Positions 26,207-34,210 of a stretch of 64,000 nt of DNA are shown in pieces (position 1 is the stretch's first letter; each line of letters begins with the position of its first letter). The notes below the pieces were generated by a model. That model had not been told where the DNA came from, ran no database searches, and saw only the letters and a program-made list of their open reading frames with translations. The translations under genes were made by a program, and so were the position numbers. Where the stretch lies: assembly GCA_934272785.1 (NCBI GenBank), contig CAKQSE010000001.1, positions 75,445-139,444 on the forward strand. Direction: 5' to 3'. The DNA comes from an uncultured Alphaproteobacteria bacterium. GTDB lineage: Bacteria; Pseudomonadota; Alphaproteobacteria; Rs-D84.

Positions 26207-26345
26207 GTCATACCGGCGCAGGCCGGTATCTATTGTGTTCCCTTGGCAGGTCGCAATTGAGCGATTAGTCCCCAATAATAAAATCTGCGATTGCTCGGAC
26301 ACGGCTCGCGTTAGCTCGCACTGCATAGTCCCTATTCCTGCGCAG
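26207..26345 (+). repeat. Palindromic unit plus ~105-bp conserved tail
   Basis: GTCATACCGGC...GCCGGTATC palindrome, then a tail containing TTAGTCCCCAATAATAAAAT and GGCTCGCGTT. Matching copies are at 33787-33930 and, inverted and diverged, at about 27948-28030. Confidence 0.75.
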
Positions 26346-26449
26346 GCAGGAATAACAAGAGTAAAAAAAGACAAGTTCCCCTCTGGCCAGAGGGGTGCCC
26401 GCAGGGCCGGGTCTCGTCATTGCTCTCTGCACTCTGCGCTCTGCTCTCT

Positions 26450-26478
26450 AAAAAACGGGGCGTTGCCCCGTTTTTTTT
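26450..26478 (-). terminator. Terminator of mraZ
   Basis: AACGGGGC-gtt-GCCCCGTT flanked by A and T runs on both sides, so it can act on both strands. It overlaps the last codon of mraZ. Confidence 0.85.
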
Positions 26479-26926
26479 ATTCCCCAATTTTCAGATTTGG
26501 GCGCGTGGCGCGTAAATTTTTCAGTGATTGTTCCTGGGCGGCGCGGAATGCGTCCGGATTCCAGATTTGAAAACTGTTCCCGCGACCAACGAATACGGCG
26601 CGGTCGGTAATGCCGGCGTGTTGCAACAAGTCGGCCGGAATCACAATGCGGCCCGTAACGTCAAACGCCAACTGGCGCGCATCGGCAAACAACATCGCCG
26701 ACAGGTCGTCCAGCGCGTCATCAAACACACTCATTTTGTCGGTTGCGGCGGCCATCTGTTCCATGCGGGACATGGACAGTCCCTCGATACAATTGTGCGT
26801 GAACGAACGATATAAAACAACACCCGGAAATTTTTCATTGGATACCGAAGCGCGGAAAGAGGCCGGCACAGAAATACGCCCCTTGGTATCCAAACGATTT
26901 TCATAAGATGAGAGAAACAATGACAT
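26477..26926 (-). CDS. mraZ: Transcriptional regulator MraZ
   Basis: 149 residues with two AbrB-like swapped-hairpin repeats: YENRLDTKGRISVPASFRA near the N-terminus and FDVTGRIVIPADLLQHAGI in the second half. MraZ normally heads the division and cell-wall (dcw) cluster and represses its own promoter. Here it is alone, with no mraW/rsmH downstream, only a terminator and repeat island 1. A strong promoter and direct TTTTATGG repeats lie upstream. Confidence 0.93.
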   Translation of the reverse strand: MSLFLSSYENRLDTKGRISVPASFRASVSNEKFPGVVLYRSFTHNCIEGLSMSRMEQMAAATDKMSVFDDALDDLSAMLFADARQLAFDVTGRIVIPADLLQHAGITDRAVFVGRGNSFQIWNPDAFRAAQEQSLKNLRATRPNLKIGE

Positions 26927-26985
26927 TCTTTATGGTCCTTGTTTTTGGGGCGTAACGCCCGGATTCTCTTTCCGACTTCATGCGA

Positions 26986-27048
26986 AATGTAGCACGGGTA
27001 TTTATGGTTGTCAATGACAAATTATAGTTATTTTATGGGATTTTATGG
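26986..27048 (-). promoter_or_regulatory. mraZ promoter with candidate MraZ-box direct repeats
   Basis: On the minus strand TTGACA (27009-27014), 17 nt, then TACATT (26986-26991) make a near-consensus promoter. Just upstream, on the plus strand, are direct repeats of TTTTATGG with a 10-bp period (about 27033-27048) and a related TTTATGG at 27001-27007, between the promoter hexamers. MraZ is known to bind short direct repeats near its promoter; assigning these as its operators is inference. Confidence 0.65.
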
Positions 27049-27105
27049 TTTTGGAAATAAAAATAAATTTTTTTCAAATAAAATTAAAATAAATCAATTT
27101 TCCGC

Positions 27106-27135
27106 TTGACCTGCGATTCGTTTTTGTTCTAAGAT
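27106..27135 (+). promoter_or_regulatory. Promoter of the 27311 gene
   Basis: TTGACC-N18-TAAGAT, about 175 nt upstream of the start codon, leaving a long leader without an evident stem. Confidence 0.55.
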
Positions 27136-27310
27136 GTTTGTATAGACAAGGAGAAAAGGTTTCAAAGTCCCAGAAATCCGCCAAAAACCGGAAAACTGGC
27201 AAAAACAAAAAACAACAAAAGATTTGGTTGATAAAAATGTAAATACGTATGTAAATACACCCGTCGACCCGATTTTTTCTTTAAAACCCAAGCAAAGGAG
27301 GGACCCACGC

Positions 27311-27646
27311 ATGCCAAAGAACATTAAAGAAATTATGATTGCCTTGAACAAAGTTTTAACGACAACTGTTTGGGTGAACGAAGATCGCCAGATTATATCC
27401 CTGGCCGATGAATTGAAAATCGGTTTGGGCAATGTGCCACGCAGTATCGAAGATTTGCCACGCACATCGCTGGTTGGTGCATATGTTTCGTTGCAAATCC
27501 GCACCGATAATTTTGATGTTGCCGCCGAAAGCATGGACACAAAAACATTGGCCTTGCGTGTCAAGGGCATGGTCTTTGCCGAAGCGAAAAAGATAATGGA
27601 TGCCGCCGACGTTGCCGACAAGGGCGTCGTTGCGCGTGCCGCATAA
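27311..27646 (+). CDS. Small soluble protein of unknown function
   Basis: 111 residues; ATG 27311 with a perfect AAGGAGGG ribosome-binding site. Not recognised. It begins MPKNIKEIMIALNKVLTTTV and has a predicted mixed fold ending in an Ala/Lys-rich helix (VKGMVFAEAKKIMDAADVAD). No signal peptide, cysteines or membrane segment. The single gene has its own promoter and terminator. The strong translation signal suggests high expression. Confidence 0.75.
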   Translation: MPKNIKEIMIALNKVLTTTVWVNEDRQIISLADELKIGLGNVPRSIEDLPRTSLVGAYVSLQIRTDNFDVAAESMDTKTLALRVKGMVFAEAKKIMDAADVADKGVVARAA

Positions 27647-27711
27647 CGCGCGTGTGCCGCGTGGGCACATGGCATCATAACAGTTTCTGGGTATACCAGA
27701 AGGAAGGGAGT

Positions 27712-27748
27712 AGCCACCGTCGAGTAATCGCCGGTGGTTATTTTTTTA
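27712..27748 (+). terminator. Terminator of the 27311 gene
   Basis: AGCCACCG...CGGTGGTTATTTTTTTAG, 65 nt after the stop codon. Confidence 0.85.
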
Positions 27749-28254
27749 GTGAGAAAGTGATAGAGTGATAAAGTGAAAAAATAAAGTTCCCCTCTGGCGG
27801 AACCACCCACGGAATTTATCAATTCCGTGGGGCCGGGGTCGGGGTGGTGCGAAGCACCGGGGTGTCGTTTTTTCAGAGAGCAGAGTGCAGAGAGCGGAGA
27901 GCAATGTTTGTGTCCGCCGATGGCGGGCACTCTTTGTTGTCATTCCCGCGTAGGCGTGAATAGGGACTATACAGTGCGAGCGGACGCGAGCCAAACCCAC
28001 GCAATCGCGGATTTATTATTGGGGACCATATTTACGTATATTGTGCAACAATGGGCGGGAGTAATTTCTTAGACCCTATTCATGCCTTTGCCCACCCACA
28101 AAATCTTGCGATTTTGTGGGGCCCAGAGCAGGAATGACAAGGGCGGTGTATTTGTGTTTATTTTATGACCATAGCTTATGTCTTGGTTGCGGCCCAAGTT
28201 CCCCTTCGCTGGCGAAGGGGTGGCCACGTAGTGGACGGGGTAGTGGTATTATAA

Positions 28255-28297
28255 GTCCCTGCGGGGCAATGGATACCGGCCTCCGCCGGTATGACGG
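28255..28297 (-). repeat. Palindromic repeat unit
   Basis: GTCCCTGCGGGGCAATGG, then ATACCGGCC-tcc-GCCGGTAT and GACGG, inside repeat island 2. Confidence 0.75.
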
Positions 28298-28426
28298 GTG
28301 GTATGTGGTTAGAATCATATTTTACGAACATTGTGCAACAATGGGCGAGAGTAATTTTAAAGACCCTATTCCTGCCTGCGCAGGAATGACAATAAGGTGC
28401 GCTTCGCGCAACACCATAAACCTGGA

Positions 28427-28552
28427 TCCTGTGGTCAAGCCACAGGATGACAATGGCGGTGTATTGGTGTTTATTTTATGAACATCGTTCAAAATTATGT
28501 TGTGAACTTTTTCGTATGTGTCATCCTGTGGCTTGACCACAGGATCCAGGTC
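28427..28552. repeat. Inverted pair of CCTGTGG...CCACAGG palindromes
   Basis: GGATCCTGTGGTCAAGCCAC (28432 on) and TCATCCTGTGGCTTGACCAC (28522 on) are the same palindromic unit in opposite orientation, about 65 nt apart, resembling the paired arrangement of the other units. Confidence 0.7.
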
Positions 28553-28611
28553 ATTAGAGTTGTCCGCCATTGGCGGACACATTCATTGCTCTATGCGCGT
28601 TGCTCTCTAAT

Positions 28612-28638
28612 AAAACGCCGCGTGGGGCGGCGTTTTAT
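28612..28638 (-). terminator. Terminator of the phospholipase D gene
   Basis: AAAACGCCGC-gtgg-GGCGGCGTTTTA; its stem overlaps the stop codon of the gene. Confidence 0.8.
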
Positions 28639-30224
28639 ACAAACTTTTCTGGGACCAGGCGCATCATAATCTTCCACCCGCGGCGGAATATTGTTGTGTC
28701 CGGACTGTGATGATATTCGCGTGGTGCAACGTCGCCGGGGCGTTCGCCGGTCCATACCGGGTCATCGTTTTCGTCCAGTGTCACATGCCACGATGTTTGC
28801 GCGTCGCGCAAAATCATCTCGCGCAGTTTTTTTGCAAATTCGCGGCTTTCAAATATTGCGACGTTTTCGGTGTTAAAGTATGCGCTGCGTGGGTCCAAAT
28901 TAAAACTGCCAATCCACGAGATTTTATCATCAAACACCATTGTTTTACTGTGCAGAACCGAAAAACTGGACCGCTTGCGTTCGCGGTCGTGTTCCTGGCC
29001 GCGCAGGTTTTCCGCCGACAGCATAAATTCATACACGTCTGCCCCCGATTCAATCAGGCGTTTGCGGTATTTTTCCCACTTTGCATAGACCGTCGGCGCG
29101 TTTGTTGACGCCAGTGAATTTGTAACAATCGTCATATGGACGCCCGATTTTTCTTCGTGCATCATGTGTTCCAGTCCACCCTGGCCGGGGACAAAATACG
29201 CCGCCGAAATATACACAGAATCATCGGTTTCGCGCCACAGGTGTTGCAACGCACGCACAATGTCGCCACGATATTCCTGCTTTTGTGCCATGGTCATTTC
29301 AACCTTGGCCGGCGGGTCGGCCAAGAATTTCCCGTGCCCCCAGCTGAAATCAAAATTCTTTTGTTTATATTTGCGCATGGCGACCTGGATAATGGTGTTA
29401 TACATGCGGGTGTCTTCGGCACTGCGTTCCTGGATTTCTTTAAATTTCTCTTCCAGTTTGCGCATGTCTTTTTTGGATTTCGCCTTGGGGAAAACGTCCG
29501 CCGGTATTGCCAGGTGGTGATTCCAGTATTCGTCAAAACTGGCAGTGGCGTATTTTGTCATGTCGCCCAGGAACAGCACGTCTGTATCAGAAAAATTCGA
29601 CGCGGTTTCTGGATAGAAATAATTACTGCCCACGTTGCGTCCGCCGGTGATATAGGCGACATTGTCCACGATAAACAGTTTATTGTGCATGCGCGAATTC
29701 AGTCGGTTAAAATCCAACATAAATTGCGGATAGTATAAAACCTTGGCCCGGTTGGCGACGGTGTTGAAAACCTTGACCTCTATATTCGGGTGCTGGTTTA
29801 ATAACATTACGTCAACAATGTCAGAATTTGTTCCATAGTCGTCCAGCAATATGCGCACGCGCACCCCGCGGTCGGCGGCATTTTTTAATTCGCCAATCAA
29901 AACCTTGGACGAGAAATCGTTACTGTAAATATACGTCTGTAAATCAATGGTCTTGGTCGCCATACGTGCGAACGCGGCGCGAATTACGAACGCAGACAAT
30001 CCATCGTCAATCAGTGTTGCGCCCGAAATATTGTCGCCCCGTTTTAATTCGTCAGCATAGCATTGCGCAATCGGTGTCTGCATTGGGTCATAGTCAAAAT
30101 CCGCCGCGGTGATTTTGGGCGCGTGCCCATCCAGTCGCCGATCGTGCGTGGTTGTTGGCACCGTCGTGCACCCCAGCATCGGCAGCGTCAGCAAGAACAA
30201 TAAACCGCGTTTTAATTTTGACAA
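28635..30224 (-). CDS. Phospholipase D-family lipoprotein, cardiolipin synthase C-like
   Basis: 529 residues. The start is TTG at 30224, with AAAGGG nine bases upstream. A lipoprotein signal (LLFLLTLPMLGC, Cys about residue 19) is followed by two HKD motifs: HNKLFIVDNVAYITGGRNVG and HSKTMVFDDKISWIGSFNLD. Both have the full HxKxxxxD, so it should be active. Sequence around LQTYIYSNDFSSKVL and DRGVRVRILLDDYG matches the ClsC (YmdC) group, which makes cardiolipin from phosphatidylglycerol and phosphatidylethanolamine. A secreted phospholipase is the alternative. It is a single gene with its own promoter and terminator. Confidence 0.85.
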   Translation of the reverse strand: MSKLKRGLLFLLTLPMLGCTTVPTTTHDRRLDGHAPKITAADFDYDPMQTPIAQCYADELKRGDNISGATLIDDGLSAFVIRAAFARMATKTIDLQTYIYSNDFSSKVLIGELKNAADRGVRVRILLDDYGTNSDIVDVMLLNQHPNIEVKVFNTVANRAKVLYYPQFMLDFNRLNSRMHNKLFIVDNVAYITGGRNVGSNYFYPETASNFSDTDVLFLGDMTKYATASFDEYWNHHLAIPADVFPKAKSKKDMRKLEEKFKEIQERSAEDTRMYNTIIQVAMRKYKQKNFDFSWGHGKFLADPPAKVEMTMAQKQEYRGDIVRALQHLWRETDDSVYISAAYFVPGQGGLEHMMHEEKSGVHMTIVTNSLASTNAPTVYAKWEKYRKRLIESGADVYEFMLSAENLRGQEHDRERKRSSFSVLHSKTMVFDDKISWIGSFNLDPRSAYFNTENVAIFESREFAKKLREMILRDAQTSWHVTLDENDDPVWTGERPGDVAPREYHHSPDTTIFRRGWKIMMRLVPEKFV

Positions 30225-30244
30225 ATTTTCACCCTTTGACGCGG

Positions 30245-30274
30245 ATTATAGTATAAAAATTAAAAATGTTACAA
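30245..30274 (-). promoter_or_regulatory. Promoter of the phospholipase D gene
   Basis: Minus strand TTGTAA (30269-30274), 18 nt, TATAAT (30245-30250), about 20 nt before the TTG start codon. Confidence 0.65.
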
Positions 30275-30302
30275 GAATTTTCGCGCGCATCCGATAATAA
30301 TC

Positions 30303-30331
30303 TTGTGCGATGTGTTGCCGGTGTGTATAAT
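30303..30331 (+). promoter_or_regulatory. Promoter of the 846-residue secreted protein
   Basis: TTGTGC-N17-TATAAT, about 130 nt upstream of the ATG, leaving a leader rich in A and C. Confidence 0.6.
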
Positions 30332-30462
30332 GTAAAAAAATGAGAGAGCGCACGTCCACCACATCAAAAACAACAAAGAAATTTGAAACCTGTCGCGCTT
30401 TTTTATTTGTATGGCGGGGGAAAATATGGTAAAATCTGAACAATAGGAAGGAATATTTCGCC

Positions 30463-33003
30463 ATGAAAAGACTGATTGTTGTATTGAGTGGATTGCTGGT
30501 TTTGCCCGCATTTGCAGAGGTTGCGCCCGCTTACTACTATGACGACACCATTGAATATCTGGATACGGACATTGACGCCGATGCGGATGACGTGGTTGCC
30601 GATGATGCGGAAAATGTGGCCCGGGATGATACTGCGACCAAGGCGTCTGCGCCCACGGTTACGTCACGTGGTGTAACAAATACGTCGTCACGTGCGGCAT
30701 CGGTTTCGCCGCGTGCAACCGGCACATCGCGTGCAACAACGGCGCGCAATAATGCGACCGCGTCACGCACGGTTACGGCGCGCACCGCCACAACAACCGC
30801 GTCACGTGCGGGAACCACACGTGCGGGTGTGTCGCGTGCGGCGGCAACGTCATCGGCGAATAAAACTGTTTCGGCACGTCGTGCAACATCAAATACAACC
30901 GCGGCGCGTGCATCAATTGTGCAATCTGATACGGTCAACACGCCACTGTACACCGGTCGTGTTGGCGTGCGCAGTCAATCTGTGACAACACGTGTCCCGA
31001 CGGTCCGTATGGCGGCAACGTCAACGACGTCATCGGATACATCAACGTCAACAACATCGACAACCGATATGGACGAATTGGCCCAGGTTACCGATTTCTG
31101 CAAGGCCCAGTATCAGTCATGTATGGATAATTTCTGTAACGTTCTGGACGATAACCAGGGCCGTTGCAGCTGCAGCAAGAATTTAAAGAATTACGAAAAA
31201 ACCGAAACTGCATTAAAGCAGGCAACCGAAGATTTACAGGACGTCGCGCAAAAGATTCAGTATATCGGCCTGTCCTCGGACGAGGTGGAAACCCTGTTCA
31301 CCCAGACGGAGGCCGAATTACAAATGCAGAGTTCCAGCGACAATTCCCAGTTAAAGAGTGATTTGGACAAAATCAAGAGCCTGATTGTCGACGTGAAATC
31401 TGGAACGGCAACATCCACCGACAGTGGGTTGAGCTTTGATTTGTCGGGCCTGTTGGACTTTACCGTCAGCAGCACTGGTTTTGATTTAAGTTCGTTCTTG
31501 GGCACAAATAACAATACGTCCAGCATCAGCAACCAGCGTGGCGAACAACTGTATAAAACCGCCACCGCGCGTTGCAAGGCGTCTGTTCTGAACACATGCA
31601 GTGCCCAGGGTGTTGATATTTCTGTTATCACCAACGCATACGATTTGGAAATTGATAAACAGTGTATCGCGTATGAACGTGCACTGACCGATTCCAATGA
31701 CCAGATGGCGTCGACCGTTCGCAATGCGAAATCTGTATTGCAAAAGGCGCGTCTGTTGGTGGCCCAGCAAAAGAATACATATGACCTGCGCGGGTGCATA
31801 AACGCACTGGATTCATGTATGCAAGATGACTTTGTCTGTGGTTCCGATTATGAAAACTGTTTGGATCCAACCGGCAAATACATCGTTGACGGCAAAATCG
31901 TCGTGGGCAGCACACCTGGCCAGTCTGTATCGTCAACTTCGGGTGGTGTCGGCGCACCGAAATATTCCACCGATGAATTGTATGCAACATGGAACTATGA
32001 CACGGATGCCACGAAGAATGCGTGGGACTCTACCGGCACACTGGCGGATTATATCAAAGAAACTGTTACCACGACATCGGCCCAGTCAAATTCTGACAAT
32101 ATGTCCAAATTCTTGCAATACAAGATTGGTTATCACAACGACAGTGATGGCAAGAATTACGGTATGTGCATGTCTGTCTTGAACAAGTGTCAGGATGTTA
32201 CATACACCGGCACGGGCCAGAGTGCGAAATATAATCCGGAAAACAATGTGATAAAGGAATACCTGCAACGCACATTGACCCAGATAAAGGCAAAACAAGA
32301 CGAATTGTTGGCGGACTATGCTGAAACATGTATATCTGATGTTTCATCGTGCCTGGGCCAAAATGGTTACAGCACATCGTCCACAACGTCCAGCAGTGAC
32401 ACCGCGAAAACTATCGCGACCAATGCATGCCGTGCGACAATCGTTACATGTATGTCGGTCACCGGTGATGTGACTGGTACGCCAGACCCAGCTGCGATTA
32501 CAAACTGGGTAACCCAGGTTGTTGAAAAGAAATCAACAGGCGCGTCCGGCAGCACGGGGGGGAGCAGCAGTGGTGATTCCGGTACCTCTGGCGGCGGTAC
32601 AAACACACCGGGGCAAATTGCGTTGCCATCACAATACGACAATTGCTCGGATTGCCATGCGCACAACTATACATGGGATGGGCGTGCGTGCCAAAAGAAA
32701 GTTGACTTCAGTACCAAAACAGATTTGGGAGTGTGTGATCTTGCCGGTGGTGACTGGATTGTGTCAGGGACCTGTGTAATTAGTGACACTGATGACGCTA
32801 GTTGTAATACTGCATCCAAGAAATTAGGAGCTGTGCCAGTATCAGTTGCGGGCGGTGAATTTAAAGATGGTACCTGCACTTTATCGGTCGAGGCAGTGCC
32901 AGCAAAACGTAGCGCGGCGAAAACACTGTGCGAAGGCACCATAGGGGGAACTTTTACAGAGGAAACTGGTGGTTACTGCACCGAAACGACATGTCCGTCG
33001 TAA
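30463..33003 (+). CDS. Large secreted Cys-rich repeat protein of unknown function
   Basis: 846 residues; ATG 30463 with AGGAAGG. Signal peptide MKRLIVVLSGLLVLPAFA. Residues ~25-50 are acidic (Asp-rich); ~60-205 are a low-complexity Ala/Thr/Arg/Ser stretch with repeated TARTAT- and TSRA-like steps. From ~215 on there are at least five spaced units of pattern C-x(5-6)-C-x-(D/S): CKAQYQSCMDNFC, CINALDSCMQDD, CMSVLNKCQDV, CISDVSSCLGQ, CRATIVTCMSV, often about 100 residues apart. A coiled-coil-like helix lies at ~245-320. A Ser/Gly linker leads to a C-terminal module with CSDCHAHNYTWDGRACQKK. No family recognised; the even spacing suggests disulfide-linked helical pairs. It is probably periplasmic or exported, and could be a surface or T4SS-associated protein. 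Confidence 0.85.
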   Translation: MKRLIVVLSGLLVLPAFAEVAPAYYYDDTIEYLDTDIDADADDVVADDAENVARDDTATKASAPTVTSRGVTNTSSRAASVSPRATGTSRATTARNNATASRTVTARTATTTASRAGTTRAGVSRAAATSSANKTVSARRATSNTTAARASIVQSDTVNTPLYTGRVGVRSQSVTTRVPTVRMAATSTTSSDTSTSTTSTTDMDELAQVTDFCKAQYQSCMDNFCNVLDDNQGRCSCSKNLKNYEKTETALKQATEDLQDVAQKIQYIGLSSDEVETLFTQTEAELQMQSSSDNSQLKSDLDKIKSLIVDVKSGTATSTDSGLSFDLSGLLDFTVSSTGFDLSSFLGTNNNTSSISNQRGEQLYKTATARCKASVLNTCSAQGVDISVITNAYDLEIDKQCIAYERALTDSNDQMASTVRNAKSVLQKARLLVAQQKNTYDLRGCINALDSCMQDDFVCGSDYENCLDPTGKYIVDGKIVVGSTPGQSVSSTSGGVGAPKYSTDELYATWNYDTDATKNAWDSTGTLADYIKETVTTTSAQSNSDNMSKFLQYKIGYHNDSDGKNYGMCMSVLNKCQDVTYTGTGQSAKYNPENNVIKEYLQRTLTQIKAKQDELLADYAETCISDVSSCLGQNGYSTSSTTSSSDTAKTIATNACRATIVTCMSVTGDVTGTPDPAAITNWVTQVVEKKSTGASGSTGGSSSGDSGTSGGGTNTPGQIALPSQYDNCSDCHAHNYTWDGRACQKKVDFSTKTDLGVCDLAGGDWIVSGTCVISDTDDASCNTASKKLGAVPVSVAGGEFKDGTCTLSVEAVPAKRSAAKTLCEGTIGGTFTEETGGYCTETTCPS

Positions 33004-33008
33004 CCCAA

Positions 33009-33031
33009 CCGCCCCACCGGGCGGTTTTTTT
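33009..33031 (+). terminator. Terminator of the 846-residue gene
   Basis: CCGCCC-cacc-GGGCGG followed by seven T, five bases after the stop. Confidence 0.9.
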
Positions 33032-33120
33032 AGAGCATAGATAGTGCGCCCCGGCGCACTTGCTTTTTTTTAAGTTCCCCTCTGGCCAGAGGGGTGGCGC
33101 AACGCGCCGTGGCACTATCA

Positions 33121-33162
33121 GTCCCTGCGGGGCAATAGATGTCGACCTTCGTCGGTATGACG
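33121..33162 (-). repeat. Palindromic repeat unit
   Basis: GTCCCTGCGGGGCAATAGAT, then GTCGACC-ttc-GTCGGTAT and GACGG, with base changes that partly spoil the stem. Confidence 0.7.
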
Positions 33163-33230
33163 GTGTTGTGTGATTGGGTGCCACAATTTACAAAAATTGT
33201 CCAGGTTTATGTTATTTACTATTTTTTAGC

Positions 33231-33312
33231 CGTCACCCCGATCCGGGCCCCGCGAAATTGATAAATTTCGTGGGTGGTTACCAGGCCGGGGTCCATTGCT
33301 CCCGCAGGGACC
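33231..33312 (+). repeat. Palindromic repeat unit, long form, left of the GIY-YIG gene
   Basis: CGTCACCCCGATCCGGGCCC at the left, an AT palindrome (GCGAAATTGATAAATTTCGT), then GGCCGGGGTCCATTGCTCCC and CGCAGGGAC. It is oriented opposite to the unit at 33677-33720. Confidence 0.8.
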
Positions 33313-33348
33313 GATTTAAACTTGCACGTGTAACACGAACATACTAGG

Positions 33349-33672
33349 ATGTATCATATGAAATCAGGGGGATATGTATACATCTTGGCAAGTGGCCCAT
33401 TGGGCACATTGTATGTTGGGTCTACATCCAATCTGGTCATACGTATCGCCCAACATAAGCACAAAGAGATTCCTGGATTTACATCAAAATATGACGTAGA
33501 TAAATTGGTGTATTATGAGTGGCACGACAGTTTGAAAGAAATGGTCTTGCGGGAACGGCAATTAAAGGAATGGCACAGGAATTGGAAAATAAGGCTAATT
33601 GTGCAAAGAAATCCTAATTGGGTGGACTTGTATCCGATTGTGTTGCAATCCTGTGGATACACCACGGAATAA
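33349..33672 (+). CDS. Small GIY-YIG endonuclease inside a repeat island
   Basis: 107 residues from ATG 33349; ATG 33358 is an alternative that would give 104. GIY-YIG motif: GGYVYILASG (GIY as VYI) and LYVGSTSNLVIRIAQH (YIG as YVG), with the catalytic Arg (VIRIAQHK), then TSKYDVDKLVYYE, the catalytic-type Glu (LRERQLKEWHRNWK) and NPNWVDLYP. This is the short single-domain group related to the UvrC N-terminus and YhbQ. The gene begins 36 nt after one palindromic unit, and its stop codon is four bases from another in opposite orientation. The function of these small proteins is unsettled; a role in moving or maintaining the flanking repeats is inference. Confidence 0.9.
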   Translation: MYHMKSGGYVYILASGPLGTLYVGSTSNLVIRIAQHKHKEIPGFTSKYDVDKLVYYEWHDSLKEMVLRERQLKEWHRNWKIRLIVQRNPNWVDLYPIVLQSCGYTTE

Positions 33673-33676
33673 AAAT

Positions 33677-33720
33677 GTCCCTGCGGGGCAATAGATACCG
33701 ACCTTCGTCGGTATGACGAC
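33677..33720 (-). repeat. Palindromic repeat unit right of the GIY-YIG gene
   Basis: GTCCCTGCGGGGCAATAGAT, then ACCGACC-ttc-GTCGGTAT and GACGAC. It starts four bases after the GIY-YIG stop codon. Confidence 0.8.
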
Positions 33721-33786
33721 TTAAAAATAATACCACACATAAATTTGAACAATGTTCGTAAAATATGGTCCCCAACCACACACTTC

Positions 33787-33930
33787 CGTCATACCGGCGC
33801 AGGCCGGTATCCATTGCGTTCCCTTGGCATGTCGCAATTTGGTAATTAGTCCCCAATAATAAAATCTGCGATTGCATGGGCATGGCTCGCGTTCGCTCGC
33901 ACTATATAGTCCCTGTTCCTGCCTGCGCAG
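33787..33930 (+). repeat. Palindromic unit plus conserved tail, second copy
   Basis: Same order as 26207-26345: GTCATACCGGC palindrome, GTTCCCTTGGCA, TTAGTCCCCAATAATAAAAT, GGCTCGCGTTCGCTCGCAC. It then runs into a CCTGCGCAGG palindrome. Confidence 0.75.
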
Positions 33931-34006
33931 GAATGACAATGGCGGTGGTATGGTTTTTATTTTACGAACAATGTTCATAGCATGGGGCTACTACCTACAT
34001 AATACC

Positions 34007-34047
34007 GTCACCCCGGCGTAGGCCGGGGTCCATTGCCCCGCAGGGAC
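34007..34047 (+). repeat. Palindromic repeat unit
   Basis: GTCACCCCGGC-gta-GGCCGGGGT, then CCATTGCCCCGCAGGGAC. Confidence 0.75.
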
Positions 34048-34184
34048 AAAAAATAAAAGACCATATCCCCGGCACTATGTGCCACCCCCCTCGCCAGAGG
34101 GGAACTTAGTCCGCGACGGGGAAAAGCAAGCGCGCCGATGGCGCGCTTCATTGCTCTCTGCTCTCTGCGCATTGCACCCTAACA

Positions 34185-34207
34185 AAAAACCGCCCTGGGG
34201 GCGGTGG
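34185..34207 (-). terminator. Terminator of ihfA
   Basis: Minus strand CACCGCCCC-ca-GGGCGGTTTTTTG, next to the ihfA stop. Confidence 0.8.
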
Positions 34208-34210
34208 AAA

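Larger units (their letters stand above)
25931..26449. repeat. Composite repeat island 1 with 32-bp terminal inverted repeats
   Basis: No gene is seen in these ~520 bases. The ends are 32-bp imperfect inverted repeats, 25931-25962 and 26418-26449 (AGAGAG...GAGAGCAATG). Inside are, in order: a GCGCGCC-atc-GGCGCGC hairpin; TTCCCCTT-type palindromes (CCTTCGCTGGCGAAGG); a long palindromic unit (26058-26139) and an oppositely oriented half-unit (26207-26240) with a conserved spacer between them; a segment 26240-26345 also present at 33820-33925; and a CCCCTCTGGCCAGAGGGG palindrome. It lies between the plsX and mraZ terminators. Confidence 0.8.
27751..28610. repeat. Composite repeat island 2
   Basis: About 860 bases without a gene. 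It opens with an AGTGATA-type heptad tract (27751-27778), then a CCCCTCTGGC segment and a long AT-palindrome. The terminal-repeat motif occurs at 27875-27906 (32 bp) and, inverted, at 28584-28608 (25 bp), each followed inward by a matching hairpin (GTCCGCC-gat-GGCGG at 27912, GTCCGCC-att-GGCGG at 28562). Inside are an inverted copy of the TTAGTCCCC tail (27948-28030), a GCGAAGGGG palindrome, a 43-bp palindromic unit (28255-28297), a CCTGCGCAGG palindrome and an inverted pair of CATCCTGTGG...CCACAGGATC units. Confidence 0.75.
33032..34180. repeat. Composite repeat island 3, carrying a GIY-YIG nuclease gene
   Basis: The left end is a degenerate terminal repeat (AGAGCATAGATAGTGCGCC, from 33032) and a GTGCGCC-cc-GGCGCAC hairpin. 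The right end is a full 32-bp inverted copy (34149-34180) preceded by GCGCGCC-gat-GGCGCGC. Inside are a CCCCTCTGGCCAGAGGGG palindrome (33076), palindromic units at 33121-33162, 33231-33312, 33677-33720, 33787-33930 and 34007-34047, and the only gene of any island, a GIY-YIG endonuclease at 33349-33672. The non-coding parts 33032-33348 and 33673-34180 hold nothing else that I can see. Confidence 0.8.

Noticed and set aside
28010..28160. Possible short gene inside repeat island 2
   Set aside because: Frames here are made of palindromic repeat units shared with other islands and have no ribosome-binding site.
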